Positions 34,153-42,436 of a DNA stretch of 64,000 bases are shown here, piece by piece; position 1 is the stretch's first letter; each line of letters begins with the position of its first letter. Where the stretch lies: positions 2,641,501 to 2,705,500 of the forward strand of contig NZ_CP062167.1 of the NCBI RefSeq assembly GCF_014844055.1, in the 5' to 3' direction. The notes beneath the pieces are model-generated. The model had not been told where the DNA came from. It did no database searches and saw only the letters and a list, made by a program, of their open reading frames with translations. A program made the position numbers and the translations under genes. The DNA is from Aureimonas sp. OT7. Lineage in GTDB: Bacteria > Pseudomonadota > Alphaproteobacteria > Rhizobiales > Rhizobiaceae.

Positions 34153-34823
34153 CGCGCATTCACGACATCAATTTCTTCGCCAAGCTGGGGCTTGCCTTCG
34201 CGCTGATGGTGGTGGCCTGGGCCGTGCCCGGCTGGTGGTGGGGCGTGCCCATCGCGGCCGTCACCATACTGGTCCTTGCGGCAACCGGTGTCCCGGGCCT
34301 GTCGGCCTATCTCAAGGGTGCAGGCCTTCTGGTCCTGCTGGTCATGGCAAGCTGGATCGTCAACCTTGCGATACAGGGCATGCCGTGGCCGGACACGATA
34401 CCGGTGGCTGCCGGCATGGCCGCGCGGCTCGTCACGACCACCGCCGCCTTCTACTTCGTGATGGAGACATCCAGTCCCGGCTCCATCCTGGCCGCATGCA
34501 GCGCCGCGCGCCTGCCACCGGTGGTGACGCTGGTGCTGTCGCTGACCTTCGGCATCATCCCGATGCTGCGTGAGGATTTCCAGCGCATTGCCGATGCGCA
34601 GCGCGCCCGGGGCATGGAGATAGACGACGTGCCCTTCTTCAGGCGGCTGCGCTATTCGCTTGCGCGCGGGGTTCCGCTCCTGGTGCAGGCCGTGCGCATG
34701 GCGCACGCCATCTCGCTGTCGCTCGCCATCAACGGCTTCGACATGCGGCGCAAGCGCACCACATGGCGCAATGTCGGCCTGCTGGTGGAGCCGACCCTGC
34801 CACCGAGGAGAGGCACCGTATGA
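34149..34823 (+). CDS. ECF transporter T component (EcfT/CbiQ family)
   Basis: A 224-residue membrane protein with four or five hydrophobic segments and the EcfT coupling helix motif in QRIADAQRARGMEIDD. The second expected motif is altered to AISLSLAINGFDMRRK. It links the double ATPase to the S component. It overlaps the genes on both sides by ATGA, so the four-gene operon is tightly coupled. Confidence 0.85.
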   Translation: MTRIHDINFFAKLGLAFALMVVAWAVPGWWWGVPIAAVTILVLAATGVPGLSAYLKGAGLLVLLVMASWIVNLAIQGMPWPDTIPVAAGMAARLVTTTAAFYFVMETSSPGSILAACSAARLPPVVTLVLSLTFGIIPMLREDFQRIADAQRARGMEIDDVPFFRRLRYSLARGVPLLVQAVRMAHAISLSLAINGFDMRRKRTTWRNVGLLVEPTLPPRRGTV

Positions 34824-35458
34824 CGCATTCCCCCATGACCGGCCAGCACTGGACTGTCGATGTCGCCGGCCTTGCCGTCGAACTTCCCATCGTGGCCATC
34901 AAACCGGACTTCGCCATTTCGCTGATGATGGTCATCGATCTCGGCGTCCGCTTCGGCGCCCATGCGGGCGCCGCGCTGGCACAGAAGGTCGCGCCGCTGC
35001 GGCCGGACATCATCGTCGGGCCGGCCACCCTAGGCATCCCCGTGGCCATCGAGACGACGCGGGCGCTGGGGCTGGACCGGTACGTCGTGCTGCAAAAATC
35101 GCCCAAGATCCATCTCGGCGACGCGCTGGTGCAGACGATCTCCTCTATTACCTCGACCCGCGAGCAGCAATTGCTGCTGGACCGCCAGGCCGTGCCGCTG
35201 ATCGCCGGCAAGCGCGTCGTCGTGGTGGACGATGTGGTGGCGTCCGGCTCCAGCCTGAAGGGCGCGGCCGACCTCGTCAGGCGGGCCGGCGGCATCGTCG
35301 TTGGCCTTGGCGTGATCCTGACCGAGGCGCGAGACTGGCTCCAAACCCTTGGCGAGGATGCGGCGCTGGTTCACAGTCTGGCGCATATCCCACAGTTCAG
35401 GAACGAGGGCGGAACCTGGGTTCCAATGCCGGAAACGTTTCTTCACAATCCGGATTAG
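34820..35458 (+). CDS. Phosphoribosyltransferase (purine-type), salvage enzyme of the ECF operon
   Basis: A 212-residue type I PRTase with the PRPP-binding motif VVVVDDVVASGSS at residues 133-145 and a purine-PRTase-like IIVGPATLGIPVAIETTRALG at 64-84. Coupling by ATGA to the EcfT gene suggests it traps the imported base as a nucleotide. Adenine, xanthine/hypoxanthine or another base are all possible; the hood residues do not settle it. Its last four bases overlap the convergent HAD gene. Confidence 0.85.
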   Translation: MTHSPMTGQHWTVDVAGLAVELPIVAIKPDFAISLMMVIDLGVRFGAHAGAALAQKVAPLRPDIIVGPATLGIPVAIETTRALGLDRYVVLQKSPKIHLGDALVQTISSITSTREQQLLLDRQAVPLIAGKRVVVVDDVVASGSSLKGAADLVRRAGGIVVGLGVILTEARDWLQTLGEDAALVHSLAHIPQFRNEGGTWVPMPETFLHNPD

Positions 35459-36129
35459 CGGCGTCCGCCAACCTCATCGATATGCACAAGAAGATCGGCT
35501 GGATCGTCATAGACGCGGATGGCTCCCGCCTCTTGCAGCTCTTCCCGCCCGTAGCCACCGCTGAGAAGCCCGATGCCGAGGGCCCGGGCGCGCGTTGCAG
35601 CCAGCATGTCCCAGATGGCGTCGCCCACCACCATGCAGTTCCCGATCGGAAATCCGAGCCTGTCGGCGGCGGCCAGGAACAGGTCCGGGTCGGGTTTGGC
35701 GTAACGCACCTGATCGCGCGTCACGACAACGGAGCGATCCGGGTCGACGCCGAGCGCCTCCAGGTTGACACGTGCGGTTTCCATGCGGCCGCTGGTGGCG
35801 ATGGCCCATGGTATGCCGGCCTCGCCAAGCCATTTCAGCAGTGCGCGGGCGCCGGGTAGCGGCTGGACGCTCGCCCTTTGCGCCCGGTACGCTTCCGCGT
35901 GGAGATGGCGCAGCCGCTCCATCCGCTCAGGGGTCAGGTCCTGGCCGGTTTCCCGCAGGAGCTGGTTTGTGAACAGGCCCCCGCTCATGCCGATGCGCCG
36001 GTGGATGCGCCAGACGGACAGGGCGATACCCTCTTCATCCAGCGCATGCTTCCACGCCAGCACATGCTGATAGACGCTGTCGACGAGCGTCCCGTCGAGA
36101 TCGAACAGGAAGGCGGTTTCCATGCGCAT
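35455..36129 (-). CDS. HAD-superfamily phosphatase (PGP/beta-phosphoglucomutase-like)
   Basis: A 224-residue HAD hydrolase with motif I FLFDLDGTLVDS (nucleophile Asp), motif II AIATSGR, motif III Lys in KPDPDLF and motif IV VVGDAIWDM. The helical cap between motifs I and II is the small type that acts on sugar phosphates. ATG at 36129 is preceded by GAGG. It is the last gene of the leftward operon after the PfkB kinase and probably dephosphorylates a sugar phosphate. Confidence 0.88.
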   Translation of the reverse strand: MRMETAFLFDLDGTLVDSVYQHVLAWKHALDEEGIALSVWRIHRRIGMSGGLFTNQLLRETGQDLTPERMERLRHLHAEAYRAQRASVQPLPGARALLKWLGEAGIPWAIATSGRMETARVNLEALGVDPDRSVVVTRDQVRYAKPDPDLFLAAADRLGFPIGNCMVVGDAIWDMLAATRARALGIGLLSGGYGREELQEAGAIRVYDDPADLLVHIDEVGGRR

Positions 36130-36201
36130 GTCGCAGCCTCTCGCTTTACCTGGCACCGGTAGGGCGGAAACTGGCGCAAACATGTCGGTTGACGAGGGGC
36201 G

Positions 36202-37095
36202 TCAGGCGTCGGCGAAGACGTCCACCTGCGCGCCCGGGCGCGTACAGGCGATGGATGCAGCATGCGCTGCCGCAGAAACCGCCTCTGCAAGGCCCATGCC
36301 TTCGTTGACGCGCGCGGCGAGCGTTCCGGTGAACAGGTCCCCGGCGCCCGTCGTGTCCACGACGACGACCTTGGGCGCATCGAAATGTCGTTTCGCCCCG
36401 TCGGGCGCATAGAGGTCGACGCCGGCAGCCCCCAGAGTGACGACAAGCTGGACGCCGAACCGCCGGGCAAGCTCGGCCAGCCCATCGGCCCCGCCGGCCA
36501 ACCGTCCGGCAACCTCGGCCTCGTGCTCGTTGACGACGAAGATATCGGTGCGGTCCAGCATGGCGGCCAGGACCGCCGGGTCGGCATTTTCGTCCGCCGG
36601 GGCGAAATTGAAGACGACCGTCGCGTCGTCCGGCAGCCGCCGCGCGAAAGCCAGTGTTTCGACCAGCGGTACTTCCATCTGGAAAATGGCCGTCGAGGCC
36701 GACAGGACGAGCGCCTCGGGCACCGCGTCGGCGGAAATCGTCAAATTGGCGCCGCTGGCGACGGTTATCGCGTTTTCCGCCGTATCGTCGACGGAAATGA
36801 AGGCGACGCCGGTCCGCTCGCTCGTCCGCTGCAGGGCGGAGACGTCCACCCCGGCACTGGCGAAATTGGCGGCGCAGTCATTGCCGAAGGAGTCCCGCCC
36901 GATGGCGCCGGCCATGGCCACGGAGCCGCCTGCGGCCCGGGCGGCGCGGGCTGCGGCGACCGCCTGGTTTGCGCCCTTGCCACCGAAATAGATGTCATAG
37001 GAGGCGGAAAGAACGGTCTCGCCCGGCCGCGCGATGCGCGTGACGCGCGACACCAGATCGACGTTCACGGAACCGAAAATGATGATGCTACCCAT
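36202..37095 (-). CDS. PfkB/ribokinase-family sugar kinase
   Basis: A 297-residue ribokinase-like kinase: FGSVNVDLVSRV, signature 1 FGGKGANQAVAAARA, signature 2 VVDTTGAGDLFTGTLAARV with the catalytic Asp in GAGD. It follows the amino-acid-type transporter genes after an 87-base gap containing a strong hairpin. It would phosphorylate an imported sugar, sugar acid or nucleoside; substrate unknown. Confidence 0.9.
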   Translation of the reverse strand: MGSIIIFGSVNVDLVSRVTRIARPGETVLSASYDIYFGGKGANQAVAAARAARAAGGSVAMAGAIGRDSFGNDCAANFASAGVDVSALQRTSERTGVAFISVDDTAENAITVASGANLTISADAVPEALVLSASTAIFQMEVPLVETLAFARRLPDDATVVFNFAPADENADPAVLAAMLDRTDIFVVNEHEAEVAGRLAGGADGLAELARRFGVQLVVTLGAAGVDLYAPDGAKRHFDAPKVVVVDTTGAGDLFTGTLAARVNEGMGLAEAVSAAAHAASIACTRPGAQVDVFADA

Positions 37096-37123
37096 GATAT
37101 CGCCTGTCCGATTGATACCAGAA

Positions 37124-37148
37124 CCGCCGGGCGCATGGCGCCCGGCGG
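37124..37148 (-). terminator. Perfect 11-bp hairpin between binding-protein and kinase genes
   Basis: CCGCCGGGCGC (37124-37134) pairs with GCGCCCGGCGG (37138-37148) around a 3-base loop. Leftward, only TTCTGG follows, so it looks like an attenuator or mRNA-stabilising hairpin giving the binding protein more expression than the kinase. Confidence 0.5.
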
Positions 37149-37182
37149 ACTCGATAACAGAGGGTCGTCCGGTAGGACAGTC

Positions 37183-37968
37183 TCAGTTGAGCATTTCGGC
37201 CGGCAATGGCGAGCCGTGGTACTTCTGGTAGATGTCGTTCAGCTTGCCGTTCTTCAGGTTCTCGGCAATCCAGGCGTCCAGCTTTTCCTTGAGCTGCGTT
37301 TCGCCCTTGCGCACGCCCATGGCGAGATCGAAGACCTGGATGGTGAACTTGGGCTCGAATGCCAGTTGCGGATTGCGTTCTCCGATCTGGTTGATGAGCG
37401 TCTCGGACGTCGCCACGGCCGCGGCCTGGCCACTGACGGCCGCGGTCACCATGGTCGCGTCGTCGTCATACCGCGTGATCGTATAACCGCGCTCTCCAGC
37501 CAGAGGGGTCAGCGCGGTATCCTGCGTGGTGCCCCGCGTTACGGTGACGGCCTTGCCGCGCAAGTCTTCCCAATCGGAGATTTCCGCGGCCTTGGGCGCA
37601 CCGACGACCGAGTTGAGAGCGGCGTAGGGTAATGTGAAGTCGATCACCTCGGCGCGCTGCGGCGTCACCGACAGGGTGGAGATGATCAAATCGGCCTTGC
37701 CGGTCTGCAGGTTGGGAATGCGCGTCGCACCGGTGGTCGGTACGAATTCAAGCTCAAGGCCCCAATCGCTGGCAAGAAGCTGGGCTGTCTCGACATCCGA
37801 GCCGATCGGCTTCAACTCGGCGTCCAGCATGCCGGACGGCGGAATGGCGAGGTCCGTCGATACGCGGATCTTGCCGGCGGCGATGATGTCGTCATACGCA
37901 TCGGCCAGGGCGGCGTTGGCGCTGCACAGCACGACACCGGCCACAAGCGCCATTTTCAGTATGTTCAT
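37183..37968 (-). CDS. Amino-acid-type ABC importer, periplasmic binding protein
   Basis: A 261-residue family-3 solute-binding protein with a signal peptide (residues 1-22, ending ANAALADA) and the family pattern GKIRVSTDLAIPPSGMLDAELKPIGSDVETAQLLA, ADLIISTLSVTPQRAEVIDFTLPYA and WEDLRGKAVTVTRGTTQD. Relatives bind polar amino acids, opines or small organic acids. The company of an RpiB homologue, a hydroxyacid dehydrogenase and a PfkB kinase suggests a sugar-acid-like ligand, which is inference. Confidence 0.9.
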   Translation of the reverse strand: MNILKMALVAGVVLCSANAALADAYDDIIAAGKIRVSTDLAIPPSGMLDAELKPIGSDVETAQLLASDWGLELEFVPTTGATRIPNLQTGKADLIISTLSVTPQRAEVIDFTLPYAALNSVVGAPKAAEISDWEDLRGKAVTVTRGTTQDTALTPLAGERGYTITRYDDDATMVTAAVSGQAAAVATSETLINQIGERNPQLAFEPKFTIQVFDLAMGVRKGETQLKEKLDAWIAENLKNGKLNDIYQKYHGSPLPAEMLN

Positions 37969-38010
37969 GTCAGTCTCCTCCCGTTGCAGGCGGCGATGCC
38001 GCCCGTTCTT

Positions 38011-38736
38011 TCAAAGCTCGTTGGATACGAAATCCGCCAGTTCCGGCGTGCGCGGCGCGCTCAGTATGGAAGCCTCGCCTTCCTCGTGGACGCGGCCCTG
38101 ATGCATGAAGACGATCTTGTCGGCGATCCGCCGCGCAAAGTTCATCTCATGCGTCACCATGATCATCGTCATGCCGCCATCGGCCAGCTTCTCGATGACG
38201 CGCAGAACCTCGCCCGTCAGCTTCGGGTCGAGCGCCGAAGTGACTTCGTCGAACAGCATGACCTTTGGCTCCATCGCCAGCGACCGCGCGATGGCCGCAC
38301 GCTGCTGCTGTCCGCCCGACAGTTGCTCGGGATAGAAATCGGCCTTGTCCGACAGGCCCACCTGCGCCAGCACCCGCCCCGCGATCTCCCGCGCCTGCGC
38401 CCGGGGCAGCCCTTTGACCGAAACCGGAGCCAGCATGATGTTCTCGACGATGGTCAGATGGGGGAACAGGTTGTAGCTCTGGAAGACGATGCCGACATCC
38501 AGCCGCAGCGCGCGCTTGTCGAGCTTCGGGTCTTCCAGCCGGTGCCCGCACACCTCGATCCGCCCGGAGTTGATCGTTTCGAGAAGGTCGATGCAGCGCA
38601 GAGCCGTGCTCTTGCCCGAGCCGCTGGCGCCGATCAGCGCCATGACCTGGCCCTTCTCCACGCGGAAGGATACGCCGTGCAGCACCTGCACCGCTCCGAA
38701 GCTTTTCTTGACGTCATCCAGTATGACGATGGACAT
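38011..38736 (-). CDS. Amino-acid-type ABC importer, ATPase (GlnQ family)
   Basis: A 241-residue ATPase: Walker A GASGSGKST near residue 36, Q-loop IVFQSYNLFPHLTI, signature LSGGQQQRAAIARSLA, Walker B VMLFDEVTSALDP, switch His in VTHEMNFAR. All are typical of the GlnQ/HisP (PAAT) family. It lies between binding-protein and permease genes. Confidence 0.94.
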   Translation of the reverse strand: MSIVILDDVKKSFGAVQVLHGVSFRVEKGQVMALIGASGSGKSTALRCIDLLETINSGRIEVCGHRLEDPKLDKRALRLDVGIVFQSYNLFPHLTIVENIMLAPVSVKGLPRAQAREIAGRVLAQVGLSDKADFYPEQLSGGQQQRAAIARSLAMEPKVMLFDEVTSALDPKLTGEVLRVIEKLADGGMTMIMVTHEMNFARRIADKIVFMHQGRVHEEGEASILSAPRTPELADFVSNEL

Positions 38737-38773
38737 GAAACGACCTCCCCTGAACCCGGTGCGTGCCGCGGCG

Positions 38774-39448
38774 TCAGGCCGGCGTCAGCTCGAGCCGGGC
38801 GCGGCGGGCCGCACCGCGACGCTCGAGGCGGCGGCTGAAGACGGAGACGGGAAAGCACAGGCAGAAATACAGTGCCGCGACGATCATGTAGATGACGAAC
38901 GGCTCGAAGATGGAATTGTTGATAAGCTGCCCGGCGCGGGTGATCTCGACGAAGCCGACCACCGACGCCAGCGACGTGTTCTTGATGATCTGCACCGAAA
39001 ACCCCACGGTCGGCGGCGTGGCTATCCGCACCGCCTGCGGCAGGATGACTTTCAGCATCCGCTGGGTGCGGCTCATCGCCAGGCATTCGGCCGCCTCCCA
39101 CTGCGCCTGCGGTACGGACTGGATGCATCCGCGCCAGATTTCGCCGAGATAGGCGCTGACATAGATCGTCATCGACAGGCTCGCGGCCATCAGCGGAGAG
39201 ATGGAGAATCCGAGCTGCGGCAGGCCGAAGAAGATAAGGAACAGGATGACGAGCAGCGGCGTACCCTGCACGATCTGCACATACAGCGTGGTGAGGGCGC
39301 GTACGGCGCGCAGCGGCGCGATGCGCCCCAGCGCCACCAGGAAGCCGCCGGCGCCGCCGCCGGCAAAGGCGATCAGCGATAGCGCCAGGGTCCAGGCGGC
39401 GCCTTCCAGGAGGAAGCGGATATGGCCGGGGTTGAGTGCGGTTTCCAT
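38774..39448 (-). CDS. Amino-acid-type ABC importer, permease (HisM/GlnP family)
   Basis: A 224-residue permease with about five membrane segments and the HisM/GlnP signatures IVQGTPLLVILFLIFFGLPQLG and AYLGEIWRGCIQSVPQAQWEAAECLAMSR, ending in a basic tail. It forms a heterodimer with the permease at 39461, 12 bases upstream in the transcript. Confidence 0.92.
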   Translation of the reverse strand: METALNPGHIRFLLEGAAWTLALSLIAFAGGGAGGFLVALGRIAPLRAVRALTTLYVQIVQGTPLLVILFLIFFGLPQLGFSISPLMAASLSMTIYVSAYLGEIWRGCIQSVPQAQWEAAECLAMSRTQRMLKVILPQAVRIATPPTVGFSVQIIKNTSLASVVGFVEITRAGQLINNSIFEPFVIYMIVAALYFCLCFPVSVFSRRLERRGAARRARLELTPA

Positions 39449-39460
39449 TGCCGGTCGCCC

Positions 39461-40138
39461 CTACAGGTTGGTGCCGAGGCGGCGGCGGCGCGGAAACAGC
39501 GCCAGGCCGGCAAGGTGGAACACCAGCCGCATCCCCAGCGACAGCGCGACATAGATGATCGCGATGACGATATAGGTTTCGAAGGGCCGATACGTTTCGG
39601 ACTGGATGTAGTTGGCCGCCGCCGTCAGCTCCTCGGTCGAGATCTGCGAGGTGACGGAAGACGCCAGCATCAACAGGATGAACTGGCTGGTGAGCGAGGG
39701 ATAGACGCGCTCCATCGCCGGGCGCAGGGCCACATGCCAGTACTGCTGGAGTCGGTTCAGGCCAAGTGTCTCAGCCGCCTCCCACTGCCCCTTCTGGATC
39801 GAATCGAACCCGGCCCGCATGATCTCCGCCGTGTAGGCGGCGACGTTGATGGTCAGCGCGATGATCGCCACCGTGACGGCCGAGAACGAAAAGCCGAGGC
39901 TCGACAGGCCGAAATAGACGATGAATATCTGGACCAGGAAAGGCGTATTACGGATCATTTCCACGTAGAAGCCCGCCAGCGCCGACAGCCAGCGGATGCT
40001 GGACCGCCGCGCAACGGCGCACAGCGTGCCGATCAGGAACCCGGTGAGCGTCGTGACGCTGGCCAGTTGCACCGTCAGCCATGCGCCGTCCGCCAGCATT
40101 TGCCAGCGAGCAAGGATGGACGTGAAATCGAGCGTCAT
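39461..40138 (-). CDS. Amino-acid-type ABC importer, permease (HisQ/GlnP family)
   Basis: A 225-residue permease with FYVEMIRNTPFLVQIFIVYFGL and AYTAEIMRAGFDSIQKGQWEAAETLGLNRLQQYWHVALRPAMERV, the standard coupling loop. It overlaps the dehydrogenase gene upstream by four bases, which places importer and enzymes in one operon. Confidence 0.92.
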   Translation of the reverse strand: MTLDFTSILARWQMLADGAWLTVQLASVTTLTGFLIGTLCAVARRSSIRWLSALAGFYVEMIRNTPFLVQIFIVYFGLSSLGFSFSAVTVAIIALTINVAAYTAEIMRAGFDSIQKGQWEAAETLGLNRLQQYWHVALRPAMERVYPSLTSQFILLMLASSVTSQISTEELTAAANYIQSETYRPFETYIVIAIIYVALSLGMRLVFHLAGLALFPRRRRLGTNL

Positions 40139-41061
40139 GCGGCCCTGCCCGACGGCTGCCGCAGCTCCAGGCCCGCAAGGCGATCATAGACGCGGAACAG
40201 GGCCTGGTTGCCGTTGGAGCCTTCGCCATGCGCCTGCGCTTCCATGTACTGCGCCGCCACCAGCGCCGTCGCCGGCAAGGGCACCGGCCCCTGGCGCGCC
40301 GCATCCAGCACGAGGCGCAGATCCTTCATCATCAGGTCGATCCGGAATCCGGCGGACGTATCGCCCTCGATCATCGCCGCGCCGAGATTGTCCAGCATCC
40401 ACGAATTGGCCGAACCGCCCTTCAGCACCTCCCGCATCTGCGCAAGGTCGATGCCGAAGCTGCGCCCGAGGGAAAGCGCCTCGCAGATCGCCTGGATGTT
40501 CAGCGCGCAGACAAGCTGGTTGCACAGCTTGACCGCCTGGCCCGCTCCGGGGCCGCCGACATGATTGATGGTCGTTCCCATGGCTTGCAAATAGGGTAGC
40601 GCCGCCTCGTACGCCTTCGCGCTGCCGCCTGCCATGATGGACAGTCGTGCATCGCGCGCGCCGCCCGGTCCGCCGGAAACGGGTGCATCGACCATGTCGA
40701 TGCTGGCAGCCAGGAGCGCCTCGCCCATGCGACGCGTCGCCTCGGGCGCGATGGTGCTCATGTCGACGAACAGCCGGCCTTTCGGAGGTACCGCCAGGAG
40801 GCCGTCCGGACCATGCACCAGCATCTCCACCTGCGGCGTATCCGGCAGCATGGAAACGACGATATCTGCCCCGGCCACCGCGCCGGATATGCTGGCCGAC
40901 GCCGTGACGCCGTGTTCGGCAAGGGCGGCGGCGGCACCCGGGACGATGTCGTATGCGATGACATCGTGGCCCGCCTGTGCCAGATTGCGGGCCATCTCCC
41001 GCCCCATGACACCGATGCCGACAAAGGCGACCCGGCCTGTTTTCGATCTGCTGTCCGTCAT
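40135..41061 (-). CDS. Beta-hydroxyacid dehydrogenase (3-hydroxyisobutyrate/tartronate-semialdehyde reductase family)
   Basis: A 308-residue NAD(P)-dependent enzyme: Rossmann motif FVGIGVMGREMARNLAQAGH near residue 14, substrate-binding DAPVSGGPGGARDARLSIMAGG, catalytic Lys in GAGQAVKLCNQLV and C-terminal MMKDLRLVLDAA. Family members oxidise or reduce 3-hydroxy acids such as glycerate or hydroxyisobutyrate. It belongs to the leftward operon between the RpiB homologue and the transporter. Substrate unknown; the second family member is at 53147. Confidence 0.9.
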   Translation of the reverse strand: MTDSRSKTGRVAFVGIGVMGREMARNLAQAGHDVIAYDIVPGAAAALAEHGVTASASISGAVAGADIVVSMLPDTPQVEMLVHGPDGLLAVPPKGRLFVDMSTIAPEATRRMGEALLAASIDMVDAPVSGGPGGARDARLSIMAGGSAKAYEAALPYLQAMGTTINHVGGPGAGQAVKLCNQLVCALNIQAICEALSLGRSFGIDLAQMREVLKGGSANSWMLDNLGAAMIEGDTSAGFRIDLMMKDLRLVLDAARQGPVPLPATALVAAQYMEAQAHGEGSNGNQALFRVYDRLAGLELRQPSGRAA

Positions 41062-41093
41062 CGTCTGGTTCCTCCCCGATGATGCGCCTGCCG

Positions 41094-41543
41094 TCAGTTC
41101 GCCTCTTCCAGGCGGGCGAGCTTTTCGACGCGGCGGACGAAATCGGGATCGCTGGTCACGAATTCGGCTGAAAGGAAGGACTCGATCAGATCCCTGGCGA
41201 GCCAGGGGCCGACGATCTGAGCGCCGAGGCACATCACGTTGACGTCGTCATGCTCGACCGATTGATGCGCCGAATGGACGTCGTGGCAGACGGCGGCGCG
41301 GATACCGCGGATCTTGTTTGCCGCGATCACGGCGCCGACGCCGGTGCCGCAGACCAGAATGCCGCGTGCCCCCGCCTCATTGCGGACCTTGTCGCAGACC
41401 GCGCGGGCGATATCGGGAAAGTCGACCGGATCGGGGTCGAAGCTGCCGACATCGACGAGGTCGTGGCCGGCTTGCCGCAGTGGCTCGAGCAGGTCCTGCT
41501 TCAGGCTGTAGCCGGCGTGATCGCTGCCGATGATGATGCGCAT
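41094..41543 (-). CDS. RpiB/LacAB-family sugar-phosphate isomerase (second copy)
   Basis: A 149-residue protein: IIIGSDHAGYSLKQDLLEPLRQAGH, DFPDIARAVCDKV, active-site Cys65 in LVCGTGVG, and CHDVHSAHQSVEHDDVNVMCLGAQIVG. It resembles the broad RpiB-like group in catabolic operons rather than the EryI-like gene at 10805. It shares one base with the regulator stop (TGATG). It probably interconverts an aldose and ketose phosphate in the pathway fed by the transporter. Confidence 0.88.
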   Translation of the reverse strand: MRIIIGSDHAGYSLKQDLLEPLRQAGHDLVDVGSFDPDPVDFPDIARAVCDKVRNEAGARGILVCGTGVGAVIAANKIRGIRAAVCHDVHSAHQSVEHDDVNVMCLGAQIVGPWLARDLIESFLSAEFVTSDPDFVRRVEKLARLEEAN

Positions 41544-42331
41544 CAGTCTTTCCTCGAGTCGGGTTGAGTTGGCCCGCCAGGCACCGGCCGGTGGCGCAGC
41601 GCGTTGACGGTCGCCTTGCGGCGGAATTCCGCGCCGATTTCGAAATGGCGGGTCAGAAGGTCGTCGGCGGCCGCGGCGTCGCGCGCGGAGATCGCCTCGT
41701 AGATCAGTCGATGATGATCGATGAGGAACTCCTCGATACCCTCGACGGCGATGATCTGTTCGCGGCGGTCGAGGTGGGACTTCATCATCAGGCTGGAGAT
41801 CGAGGCGTAGATGCTGGTCAGCGTCGGCGAACCGGCGGCCCGCACGATGGCTTCGTGGAACTGGAAGTCCGCGACGCCGCCTGCCTCCGCGCTATGGATC
41901 GTATCGACGATGCGGCGCAGGCAAGAGGCAAGACGGTCCATGTCGGCGGGCCCGGCGCGGCGGCACGCCAGCCGGATCGCGTGATGCTCGATGGCCACGC
42001 GCGCTTCCATGATGTCGTCGATCGCGTCGGCCTGCTGTGCCAGGACGAAGGTGAAGAACTCCCCGAGCGTCGACACGTCCGGCTTCTTCACGATCGTACC
42101 CACCCCATGGCGTATCTCCAGTGCACCGATCATCGCCAGAGCCCGCAGGGCCTCGCGAAGCACCGGGCGGCCGACGCCCAGTTGCGCGGCCAGCTCGCGC
42201 TCCGGCAGCAGGCAATCGCCCGTCTTCAGTGCGCCGGACAGGAGCTCTTCGCGCAGGAACGCGACGACCCGGTCGTAGCCGCTTTTATGTTCAACCGCTT
42301 CGCGTCGGATCGACATCAGGTGGACGTCCAT
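41543..42331 (-). CDS. GntR-family regulator, FadR/FCD subfamily
   Basis: A 262-residue protein: winged helix (GDCLLPERELAAQLGVGRPVLREALRALAMIGALEIRHGVGTIVKKP) and an FCD domain (DFQFHEAIVRAAGSPTLTSIYASI; HHRLIYEAISARDAAAADDLLTRHF). ATG at 42331 is used; ATG at 42316 is an alternative. It is first in the RpiB-dehydrogenase-transporter-PfkB-HAD operon, and two TGGT-N3-ACCA sites lie directly upstream. Confidence 0.9.
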   Translation of the reverse strand: MDVHLMSIRREAVEHKSGYDRVVAFLREELLSGALKTGDCLLPERELAAQLGVGRPVLREALRALAMIGALEIRHGVGTIVKKPDVSTLGEFFTFVLAQQADAIDDIMEARVAIEHHAIRLACRRAGPADMDRLASCLRRIVDTIHSAEAGGVADFQFHEAIVRAAGSPTLTSIYASISSLMMKSHLDRREQIIAVEGIEEFLIDHHRLIYEAISARDAAAADDLLTRHFEIGAEFRRKATVNALRHRPVPGGPTQPDSRKD

Positions 42332-42342
42332 TGATCTTGCCG

Positions 42343-42378
42343 TGGTAAGACCAATTAACTCACGTGGTATTACCACGT
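42343..42378 (-). promoter_or_regulatory. Two FadR-type operators before the GntR regulator
   Basis: TGGTAAGACCA (42343-42353) and TGGTATTACCA (42365-42375) both fit the FCD-regulator consensus TGGT-N3-ACCA. The second is the core of a perfect 17-bp palindrome ACGTGGTATTACCACGT (42362-42378). Their centres are 22 bases apart, two helical turns. Autoregulation of the operon is likely. Confidence 0.75.
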
Positions 42379-42436
42379 CAATGCAGGCAGCATGCTGCAC
42401 TGCGGCAGGACGGCTGTAATGGTGGGGGAACTAGGC

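Noticed and set aside
41094..41543. Second RpiB homologue as part of the tetritol pathway
   Set aside because: It is 30 kb away in its own operon with a different transporter and regulator, and its sequence differs from the EryI-like copy.
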